Shown in pieces: positions 43,374-49,364 of a stretch of 49,364 nt of DNA. Position 1 is the first letter of the stretch, and each line of letters begins with the position of its first letter. The stretch covers positions 1 to 49,364 of the forward strand of contig JAFAXA010000202.1 of the NCBI GenBank assembly GCA_019241425.1, read 5' to 3'. A program made the position numbers and the translations under genes. The notes under the pieces were generated by a model. It searched no databases and was not told the origin of the DNA. It saw only the letters and a list, made by a program, of their open reading frames with translations. Source of the stretch: Acetobacteraceae bacterium (lineage in GTDB: Bacteria > Pseudomonadota > Alphaproteobacteria > Acetobacterales > Acetobacteraceae).

Positions 43374-43904
43374 ATGCTTCAGTTGCTGCTGCTCCGCCAC
43401 GCCAAATCGTCCTGGGACGACGCCGAGCTTTCGGATCACGCCCGGCCGCTCAACGCGCGCGGCGAGCGGGCCGCGGCGACGATGGGCCGGGCGATGCGGG
43501 AGGCAGGTCTCAACCCCGATGTCGTGCTGGTCAGCACCGCCCGACGGGCGCAGCAAACCTTGGAAGCGCTCGAGCCCTGGGACGAAACGCCGCGCATCGA
43601 CTCGGACGATGCGCTCTATCTTGCGTCCCCGATGCAATTGCTGGCCGCACTTCGGAAGCTGCCCAAAACCGCGCGGAGTGTGCTCCTGATCGGCCACAAT
43701 CCCGGGCTTCAGGAGTTCGCGCTGATGCTGCACGGGGAAGGCGGCGACAGGCCCGCCGGCAGCCCGATCGCGCGCCTGTCGGCCGCCTACCCGACCGCCG
43801 CGCTGGCGGAATTCGCCGTCCCCGGTGCCTGGGGGGAACTGGAGGCGGGCGGCGCCCAGCTCCTGCGGTTTCTCCTGCCGCGCGACGTGGCGCGGGGGAG
43901 ATAA
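43374..43904 (+). CDS. SixA-like histidine phosphatase
   Basis: The 176-residue protein starts MLQLLLLRHAKSSWDDAELSD at ATG 43374. The catalytic motif LLLRHAKSSW (RHx) begins at residue 5. The second Arg is in VSTARRAQQTLEAL and the second His in VLLIGHNPGLQEFALML. It matches the SixA group of short histidine phosphatases, known in E. coli to dephosphorylate the ArcB HPt domain and the nitrogen-related phosphotransferase protein. No HPt or PTS gene is nearby. It is divergent from the Fe-S photolyase (87 nt) and precedes gltA by 153 nt on the same strand. Confidence 0.9.
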   Translation: MLQLLLLRHAKSSWDDAELSDHARPLNARGERAAATMGRAMREAGLNPDVVLVSTARRAQQTLEALEPWDETPRIDSDDALYLASPMQLLAALRKLPKTARSVLLIGHNPGLQEFALMLHGEGGDRPAGSPIARLSAAYPTAALAEFAVPGAWGELEAGGAQLLRFLLPRDVARGR

Positions 43905-44057
43905 GGCGCCGGCCGCTGCCGCCTCGGAACCGGCCGGTTCGCCCGTTGCGCGCTGCAGCAATGAGCCATATGTGTTGCTTTGATTGAGCCCGCCCGTGCG
44001 CGCGAGCGGCACGGATCAGGCGATTACGACATTTCGCATCCGCATGAAGGAGCATCC

Positions 44058-45365
44058 ATGAGCGCCTCCGGCAAAGACAGCGTCACGATCGCGGTGAATG
44101 GGTCCAACCGGTCGCTGACCGCGCCTGTGCTGCATGGAACACTCGGGCCGTCGGTCGTCGACATCCGCAAGCTCTACGCCGATCTCGGCATGTTCACCTA
44201 CGACCCGGGCTACGGTGGTACTGCGGCGGTCGAGAGCAAGATCACCTATATCGACGGCGACGAGGGCGTGCTGCTGTATCGCGGCTATCCGATCGAGCAG
44301 CTCGCCGAGAAATCGACCTTCCTCGAAACCGCCTATCTGTTGCTGAACGGCGAGTTGCCGAATGCGTCCGAGCGCGAGGCGTTCGAGAATGGCGTCATCC
44401 GGCACACCATGCTGCATGAACAGATTCGTCAATTCTTCAATGGGTTTCGTCGGGACGCGCATCCGATGGCGGTGATGTGCGGCGTGGTCGGCGCGTTGTC
44501 CGCCTTTTACCACGACAGCCTCGACATCAACGATCCCGACAGCCGCCGCATCAGCGCCTTCCGTTTGATCGCCAAGGTGCCGACGATCGCCGCGTGGACG
44601 CATAAATACAATGTCGGGCAGCCCTTCATGTATCCGCGCAACGACCTCGGCTACGCGGAAAACTTCCTCTACATGTTCCACGCGGTTCCGGCCGAGCCGT
44701 ACACCGTCAATCCGATCCTGGCGCGTGCGATGGATCTGATCCTGATCCTGCACGCGGATCACGAGCAGAACGCCTCTACCAGCACCGTGCGCCTGGCGGG
44801 CTCCACCGGGGCCAACCCGTTCGCCTGCATCGCCGCCGGCATTGCAAGCCTTTGGGGACCGGCGCATGGCGGCGCCAACGAAGCGGTGCTGAAGATGCTT
44901 TCCGAAATCGGCAGCGTCAGCAACATCCCGGATTTCATCCGCAAGGTGAAAGACAAGAACAGCAACGTGCGGCTGATGGGGTTCGGCCATCGCGTGTACA
45001 AAAACTACGATCCGCGCGCCAAGATTATGCAAAAGACGTGTCACGAAGTTCTGAGCGAACTCGGCATCAAGGACGATCCGTTGCTTGAGTTGGCGATGGA
45101 ACTGGAAAAGATCGCGCTGAACGATCCCTATTTCGTTGAACGCAAGCTCTACCCGAATGTGGATTTCTATTCGGGCATCATCCTGAAGGCGATGGGCTTC
45201 TCGACCAGCATGTTCACCGCGCTGTTCGCGGTGGCGCGCACGATCGGCTGGATCAGCCAATGGGAAGAGATGAGCCGCGATCCCGAGCAGCGGATCGGGC
45301 GTCCGCGCCAGCTCTATACCGGCTCACAGCGCCGGGATTTCGTTCCTGTGGCGGAGCGAAGCTAG
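44058..45365 (+). CDS. gltA: Citrate synthase, type II
   Basis: The 435-residue enzyme condenses oxaloacetate and acetyl-CoA. The start is ATG 44058 with AAGGAG 6 nt upstream. Signatures are [41 protein letters not shown], the active-site His regions [53 protein letters not shown], and [17 protein letters not shown]. Catalytic Asp and Arg lie in [35 protein letters not shown]. The length and N-terminal domain fit the hexameric, Gram-negative type II group. It is probably a single-gene transcript. Confidence 0.97.
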   Translation: MSASGKDSVTIAVNGSNRSLTAPVLHGTLGPSVVDIRKLYADLGMFTYDPGYGGTAAVESKITYIDGDEGVLLYRGYPIEQLAEKSTFLETAYLLLNGELPNASEREAFENGVIRHTMLHEQIRQFFNGFRRDAHPMAVMCGVVGALSAFYHDSLDINDPDSRRISAFRLIAKVPTIAAWTHKYNVGQPFMYPRNDLGYAENFLYMFHAVPAEPYTVNPILARAMDLILILHADHEQNASTSTVRLAGSTGANPFACIAAGIASLWGPAHGGANEAVLKMLSEIGSVSNIPDFIRKVKDKNSNVRLMGFGHRVYKNYDPRAKIMQKTCHEVLSELGIKDDPLLELAMELEKIALNDPYFVERKLYPNVDFYSGIILKAMGFSTSMFTALFAVARTIGWISQWEEMSRDPEQRIGRPRQLYTGSQRRDFVPVAERS

Positions 45366-45682
45366 GCTCACGAAGGCGCGAGGCGCTGTTTCGCCCTGCG
45401 AAATACGGGCTCCGCCCCGTCGGCAGCAGCCGTTTACACTTTGTTCCGGCGGAACCGTCGCCTGCACCGCGTTGACCTTGCGCCTTTCGTGGCCGGCCCC
45501 GGCGCGGCCCTCGTTCCCAACGAAATAGCTGCGGCTTTCTAGAACGCTCCAAGAACATGCGGCGGATTGGTGCGATTGTCGGCCCCAACCTACAGTTGTA
45601 CCTTCCCGATCGCAGCCTCCGCCGGATATGCATACAGCCGTAGGTTGTTTTGCTTGGTTGCTCATGCACCCGGAGGGATTTG
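45366..45682. other. Intergenic region after gltA; no supported gene
   Basis: Two weak hairpins follow the gltA stop. The clearer is ACGGG (45405-45409) with CCCGT (45416-45420), without a T tract. Further along, AACCTAC (45587-45593) and GTAGGTT (45640-45646) form an inverted repeat 46 nt apart, which might be an operator pair for the downstream hypothetical gene. A minus-strand ORF of 113 codons here (45324-45665) has no recognisable motif and I do not call it. The ribosome site CGGAGGGA at 45671-45678 belongs to the next gene. Confidence 0.4.
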
Positions 45683-46327
45683 ATGGATCAGTATCAGTAT
45701 AGGTCGCTCGACTCGATGGTTCGCGCCCGGCTTCGGAAATGGCCGCAACGGCCGCCGGGATTGCGCGTCGGAGCGATGGACGCGTGGTTGAAATGCCGTC
45801 CCTCCGATCAGGAGCGGACCACGGTTCATCCTTATCTGAAACTACCTGGCACCAATCGCCTGCGCACGCTGCCGGATGGGCTGTGGCTGAATTTCAGCGG
45901 CACGAAGGCCGAGCCATTTGTTGATATCTTCGCGATCGAGGCATGTGGTACGATCACCAACCTTCTCGACAAGCGCTCGCGCTTCGCGCCGAGCACGCAA
46001 TCATTGCTTGCCGTTTGCCCGGTGCCCTGGCTGCTGGCGCCGGTCGGGCCGGAGGACCGGACGCCGCGCTGGGAGGCGACCGGCGTCCTGCGGGCGCCGC
46101 CGATCTTCGATTTCGTTCTCCCGGTCCGCGACATCCGCGTCGTGTACGGACTGAAGAAGCGACACTATCAAGGCTTTCTGCAAAGCCAAGTGTTTCATGC
46201 CCACGAGTATTTCGTGCCGATGGATGCGCTCACGGCGGAGGACGGCGACAAGGACCCGCTGCTGCAAGCGTTCGTCGCCCGGGCTTGCGCGGCCTGGAAC
46301 TTTCTAAGCTTGGCGTACGCGCCTTAG
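45683..46327 (+). CDS. Conserved hypothetical protein
   Basis: The 214-residue protein starts MDQYQYRSLDSMVRARLRKW at ATG 45683, chosen for the strong CGGAGGGA 5-12 nt upstream. The central region is the most conserved-looking: FVDIFAIEACGTITNLLDKRSRFAPSTQSLLAVCPVPWLLAPV, followed by FDFVLPVRDIRVVYGLKKRHYQGFL and HAHEYFVPMDAL. I recall uncharacterised proteins with the same x-D-x-x-x-x-E-x-C-G-x-x-x-N-x-x-D-K-R-S-R block, but no function. The acidic-then-KRSR pattern faintly resembles nuclease folds; that is speculation. No membrane segment or signal peptide. Its stop overlaps the stop of the convergent phosphodiesterase gene by three bases (TTAG). Confidence 0.75.
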   Translation: MDQYQYRSLDSMVRARLRKWPQRPPGLRVGAMDAWLKCRPSDQERTTVHPYLKLPGTNRLRTLPDGLWLNFSGTKAEPFVDIFAIEACGTITNLLDKRSRFAPSTQSLLAVCPVPWLLAPVGPEDRTPRWEATGVLRAPPIFDFVLPVRDIRVVYGLKKRHYQGFLQSQVFHAHEYFVPMDALTAEDGDKDPLLQAFVARACAAWNFLSLAYAP

Positions 46328-47190
46328 CGGAAGGGCGGCCCGAGACCGGCCAGCACATCGCGGGCCAGGTCCGGGCGATCCGTCACCAGTGCATCGACGC
46401 CCCAGCCGGCCAGCCGCCGCATGTCGGCCGGGGCGTTGACCGTCCAGGGAGCGACCAGCAGGCCGAGGCGGTGCGCTTTCGACACCAAAGCTTCCGTGAG
46501 ATCGCGATGGTCCGGTCCCCAGACCGGGCCGCCTTCCGCCGCCACTTCTTGCGGGATGGAGCCCGCCGAGCCGCCCCGGATTCCGCGCCAAAGCTCGGCA
46601 TCGGTCACCGACGCGCTGGTGAGCCAGCCGACGCGGATATCCGGCCGCACCGCCCGGACATAGCGCGGCCCGCGCCAGTCGAAGCTTTCGATGAGAACGC
46701 GGCCGGCAGCCCCCGCGCGTTCGATGTCGCCGATGACCGCCTCCGCCATCGCCTCGGGCCGCGCGGTCCAGTCCGGCCGGTCGGCGAAAGTTTTCAATTC
46801 GATCGAGATCCTGGCCCCGGGAAAGGCGTGCAGAACCTCGGAAAGGGTAGGAATGCGGGCGCCGTCGCACGGCGCCTGCCCGGGGAACAGCGCGTGATAC
46901 GGCGAGGCCGGGTCGATCCGTCCGACGTCGTAGGCGGCGAGGTCGGCCACCGCCAGTTCTTGGATCAGCTTGCCCGGCGCCGCGAGCCAGCGCCCGTCCG
47001 GTCCACGGGTGATGTCCGGGGAGAGGCGCGGATCGTGCGTGACAACGACGACGCCGTCCGCTGTCATGCCGACATCGAGTTCCAGCGCGTCGACGCCGAT
47101 CGCGAGGGCACGGGCGAAACCTTGCAGCGTATTCTCAGGGAACAGTCCCCGCGCCCCGCGGTGGCCGTGGATTTCGACGGGACGGGTCAT
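46324..47190 (-). CDS. Glycerophosphodiester phosphodiesterase
   Basis: The 288-residue enzyme starts MTRPVEIHGHRGARGLFPENT at ATG 47190. The GDPD motif IHGHRGARGLFPENTLQGFARALAIGVDALELDVGMTADGVVVVTHDP gives the catalytic His pair and metal-binding Glu and Asp. Then come ARISIELKTF (metal Glu), RVLIESFDW and LVAPWTVNAPADMRRLAGWGVDALVTDRPDL. It hydrolyses glycerophosphodiesters to glycerol 3-phosphate and an alcohol. No signal peptide, so probably cytosolic. Its start codon (47190-47188) overlaps the divergent start of the TPR gene (47189-47191), so there is no intergenic space between the two coding regions. Confidence 0.94.
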   Translation of the reverse strand: MTRPVEIHGHRGARGLFPENTLQGFARALAIGVDALELDVGMTADGVVVVTHDPRLSPDITRGPDGRWLAAPGKLIQELAVADLAAYDVGRIDPASPYHALFPGQAPCDGARIPTLSEVLHAFPGARISIELKTFADRPDWTARPEAMAEAVIGDIERAGAAGRVLIESFDWRGPRYVRAVRPDIRVGWLTSASVTDAELWRGIRGGSAGSIPQEVAAEGGPVWGPDHRDLTEALVSKAHRLGLLVAPWTVNAPADMRRLAGWGVDALVTDRPDLARDVLAGLGPPFR

Positions 47191-47755
47191 GCGGAAATCT
47201 CGCTTTGAAATTGCAGCGGCCCTGCTGCTGGTCGGGCTATCACAGGCGCAGGCGCAGAACGCCCGCGCCGACCGGCAGGCGATGATCGCGACGCTGCTCG
47301 ACGCGCTCAAGTCGGCTCCGAGCGAGGAGGCAGCCGGGCCGATCGAACTGCGCATCACCCATCTCTGGGTGGAAGGGGCGTCACCCTCCGCGCGGCTGCT
47401 GATCGGGCGGGGCGTCCGCGATCTCGGCGCCGGGGCTTACGACGACGCGGTGGAGGATTTTTCGGACGCGATCGCGTTGGACCCCGGCCTGGCGGAGGCG
47501 TGGCACCAGCGCGCGGTCGCCCGCTGGCGGGGGGGCGACACGCAGGGCGCCATTCGCGACATCGAGGAGGCGCTGAAGCGCGAGCCGAGGCAATTCGCGG
47601 CCCTGCAAACGCTTGCCGACATTTCGGAAGCTCGCAAGGACTGGCGTGGCGCCTACGCGGCCTGGCAGAAGCTGCTGGAAATCGATCCGAAAACGCCGGG
47701 CGGGGCGGAACGGCTCAAGGATCTGCGCCGCCGCGCACTCGGCGACCAGACGTAG
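47189..47755 (+). CDS. Secreted TPR-repeat protein
   Basis: The 188-residue protein starts MRKSRFEIAAALLLVGLSQAQAQN at ATG 47189, a signal peptide with cleavage near AQAQN. Two to three tetratricopeptide repeats follow: ARLLIGRGVRDLGAGAYDDAVEDFSDAIALDPGLAEAWHQRAVARWRGGDTQGAIRDIEEALKREPRQFAALQTLADISEARKDWRGAYAAWQKLLEIDPKTP. It is probably a periplasmic scaffold. Its ATG is interlocked with the GDPD start on the opposite strand (the four bases CATG at 47188-47191), so promoter and ribosome-binding signals of each gene must lie inside the other's coding sequence. Confidence 0.88.
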   Translation: MRKSRFEIAAALLLVGLSQAQAQNARADRQAMIATLLDALKSAPSEEAAGPIELRITHLWVEGASPSARLLIGRGVRDLGAGAYDDAVEDFSDAIALDPGLAEAWHQRAVARWRGGDTQGAIRDIEEALKREPRQFAALQTLADISEARKDWRGAYAAWQKLLEIDPKTPGGAERLKDLRRRALGDQT

Positions 47756-47780
47756 CGCTGGAAATACGTGGAACGCCCTC

Positions 47781-48293
47781 TCAGGGCGCGACCGCGTACC
47801 AGAACGGGGCCGGGTAGCCGTCGCGGTCGACGTCCATCACCTGCCGCACGATGGCCGGCGTCGTTCCGTCGCAACGCCAAAGAAACACCGTCGGCCGGCT
47901 GAACGCGACATGCGGCACCACATCGGCGTCCGGCTGCTGGCGACAGAACCGTTCGGCGCCATCCGGCGGTGCGCGGTCCACGTCCGCCTTCTGGTCGCAC
48001 GGAATGTTCGCGCCGTACATGCACGCCATCACCTGGCCGCCGGAGCATCGCCATGCCGCCCGGCGAAAAAACGCGAGCGAAGCGCTGGGCGGCGCGTTGA
48101 CGGCCTGCATCAACGACCGGGCGATCCAATCGGGCACGGCCGGCCCTCCGTAGCGTGCATCCGGACGGTCGATTGTGCCGACCGCCCGGCAATAGGCGGC
48201 CGGATCGTCGAAGGCCGGGCCTGCCGCCCGCGCCCCGTGCGCAACGATCACGGCGCAGATTACCGAAAGGGCGAGTGCCAGCCGCCGCGTCAC
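47781..48293 (-). CDS. Secreted hypothetical protein
   Basis: The 170-residue protein starts at GTG 48293, which overlaps the stop codon of the OmpA-type gene (GTGA), indicating translational coupling. Residues 2-24 form a signal peptide (RRLALALSVICAVIVAHGARA). The mature part contains DDPAAYCRAVGTIDRPD, five Cys likely to form disulfides, and ends in DVDRDGYPAPFWYAVAP. I know periplasmic alphaproteobacterial proteins with this Y-C-x-x-V-x-T-x-D-x-P-D start but no function for them. Coupling to an OmpA-domain gene suggests an envelope role. Confidence 0.8.
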   Translation of the reverse strand: MTRRLALALSVICAVIVAHGARAAGPAFDDPAAYCRAVGTIDRPDARYGGPAVPDWIARSLMQAVNAPPSASLAFFRRAAWRCSGGQVMACMYGANIPCDQKADVDRAPPDGAERFCRQQPDADVVPHVAFSRPTVFLWRCDGTTPAIVRQVMDVDRDGYPAPFWYAVAP

Positions 48294-49364
48294 CGGTCGG
48301 TCAGCCGCAATTCGATCCGGCGGTTGCGCGCATAGGCTTGTTGCGTGTTGGCGGGATCGAGCGGCTGGAAATCGGCGAACCCGGTCGCGGCGAGATGATC
48401 GGCGGGCACACCGTTGTCGATCAGCAGCTTGACCACCGCGATCGCTCGCGCCGACGACAGCTCCCAATTGGAAGCAAACTGGCCGTGATTGACGGGCTGC
48501 CGGTCGGCGTGCCCGTCCACCCGCAGCACCCAATTGACCCCGGGCGGTATCTCCGCCGCGATCTCCTTAATGGTGCCGGCAATGGCGCGGATCTGGTCCT
48601 CGCCCGCTTGCGTGATTTCGGCGTTGCCGACCGGAAACAGCACCTCGCTTTGAAACACGAAGCGATCGCCGACGATCTGCACCCCGGACCGGTTGGCCAG
48701 CACGGAACGCAGCTTGCCGAAGAAATCGCTGCGGTACTGCTGCAATTCCTCGACCTTGGCGGCGAGCGCCGCGTTCAGCCGCTGCCCGAGATTGCCGATC
48801 TGCGCGTCCTTCTGATGCGATTCGTTCTGCGCCAGATCCAAGGCGCTGGAGAGGCGCGCAAGCTGCCCCTTCAGATCGTCAATCTGCCGGGTCAGCAGCG
48901 CGACCTGGGCGCGCGCGCTGTCGCCGAGTTGCGTTTCCTCCTTGAGCTGATGCTCGGTCGCGGCCCGGCGCTGCTGCTCGTTTTCCGCCAGCGCGTCCTT
49001 CTCCTCGATCTGCTTCGTCAGCTCGTCCCGCAACGCCTCCAGCGCGCGGGCCTGGTCGGCAAGCCGCGCCAGATCGGAGATGCGCGCCTCGATCGTTGCC
49101 GCGCCGACCGGCACGGCCTTGTCGATCGCCGCCATTTCCTTCTGCATGGCGGCGAGCTGGCGCTTCGCTTCGGCAAGCTGCAACGCGGTGTCGGAGGCCG
49201 CGGCGTTCGCGCGATCCGCGCCCTGCGTCACTTCGGCGAGCTTCGCGGCGAGAGTCTTGGCCTGGTTCGCCGCCGCTTCCGCTTGCAGGCTGGAATCGGC
49301 GAGCCGCGCGGCCAGCTTGTCGCGGTCGGCCTTGATCGTGTCGCGTTCGGCCGCGTCACGGCTG
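48290..49364 (-). CDS. OmpA-family peptidoglycan-binding protein, partial at right edge
   Basis: The minus frame is open from the window edge to TGA at 48292-48290; at least 357 residues are visible and the N-terminus is missing. The visible N-terminal 200 residues are a long coiled coil (KLAARLADSSLQAEAAANQAK, AEAKRQLAAMQKEMAAIDKA, EALRDELTKQIEEKDALAENE). The C-terminal OmpA/MotB domain reads DRFVFQSEVLFPVGNAEITQAGEDQIRAIAGTI, WVLRVDGHADRQPVNHGQFASNWELSSARAIAVVKLLIDNGV and ARNRRIELRLTDR, with the peptidoglycan-contacting Asp and Arg. Related alphaproteobacterial proteins have an N-terminal transmembrane helix, so it probably spans from inner membrane to cell wall. Confidence 0.9.
   Translation of the reverse strand, partial: SRDAAERDTIKADRDKLAARLADSSLQAEAAANQAKTLAAKLAEVTQGADRANAAASDTALQLAEAKRQLAAMQKEMAAIDKAVPVGAATIEARISDLARLADQARALEALRDELTKQIEEKDALAENEQQRRAATEHQLKEETQLGDSARAQVALLTRQIDDLKGQLARLSSALDLAQNESHQKDAQIGNLGQRLNAALAAKVEELQQYRSDFFGKLRSVLANRSGVQIVGDRFVFQSEVLFPVGNAEITQAGEDQIRAIAGTIKEIAAEIPPGVNWVLRVDGHADRQPVNHGQFASNWELSSARAIAVVKLLIDNGVPADHLAATGFADFQPLDPANTQQAYARNRRIELRLTDR

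Noticed and set aside
45425-45480. EcfG-like GGAAC ... CGTT in the gap after gltA
   Set aside because: The spacer is 14 nt rather than 16-17, outside the known tolerance.
45324-45665. Minus-strand ORF of 113 codons in the gap after gltA
   Set aside because: No ribosome site, no motif, mixed composition; the gap has no other sign of coding on that strand.

Overview
This window is a 49.4 kb piece of GC-rich chromosome with dense coding and many 1-11 nt gene overlaps. It carries a pentose-phosphate operon, malate synthase G, type II citrate synthase, a Fe-S bacterial photolyase and candidate EcfG-type promoters. These point to an alphaproteobacterium, most likely Acetobacteraceae (Rhodospirillales). 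The family assignment is an inference from protein resemblance, not from a marker gene. No phage, transposase, CRISPR array or rRNA was seen.

Layout. (1) 1-2000 looks eroded or poorly assembled: a left-edge hypothetical gene, an ABM-like small protein and a dienelactone-hydrolase-like gene, the last two each broken by what looks like one missing base. (2) 2314-11052 is accessory metabolism: a secreted SMP-30-like protein, a PPC/DUF296 protein, a PIG-L deacetylase, an RND pump with its adaptor, an SLT-like protein whose expected catalytic Glu is Lys, a candidate sRNA with a UCCUCCC hairpin loop and an intrinsic terminator, and N-formylglutamate amidohydrolase. (3) 11177-15202 holds tRNA-Val(GAC), a secreted beta-rich protein, an IlvD/Edd-type dehydratase and a two-domain retropepsin-like protease.

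(4) 15269-24761 is the most interesting part. ino1 plus a histidine phosphatase run on the plus strand and face a compact eight-gene minus-strand operon: CgeB-like glycosyltransferase, sugar-1-phosphate nucleotidyltransferase, methyltransferase, a glycoside-hydrolase-like protein, GT4 glycosyltransferase, CelD/FemAB-like acyltransferase, a second methyltransferase and a GT9-like glycosyltransferase. The hydrolase-like protein appears to be a complete clan GH-A TIM barrel in circularly permuted order (strands 4-8, then 1-3). The operon is preceded by an exact EcfG general-stress promoter consensus, GGAAC-N16-CGTT. One-mismatch versions precede ino1 and a small secreted protein divergent from the operon. 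I propose a stress-induced, possibly inositol-linked, methylated glycoconjugate pathway.

(5) 24762-33570 carries the small secreted protein, msrA and a seven-gene pentose-phosphate operon: tkt, tal, zwf, a Cof-type HAD phosphatase, pgl, rpiA and gntK. gnd is absent. (6) 33582-43286 has a phasin-like protein, glcB with a DedA protein, a TetR regulator with an M20 peptidase, a class I photolyase, a PrpE-like phosphoesterase and a Fe-S photolyase/cryptochrome. (7) 43374-49364 has a SixA-like phosphatase, gltA, a conserved hypothetical, a glycerophosphodiesterase whose start codon overlaps that of a divergent TPR protein, a secreted hypothetical and an OmpA-type peptidoglycan-binding protein running off the right edge.
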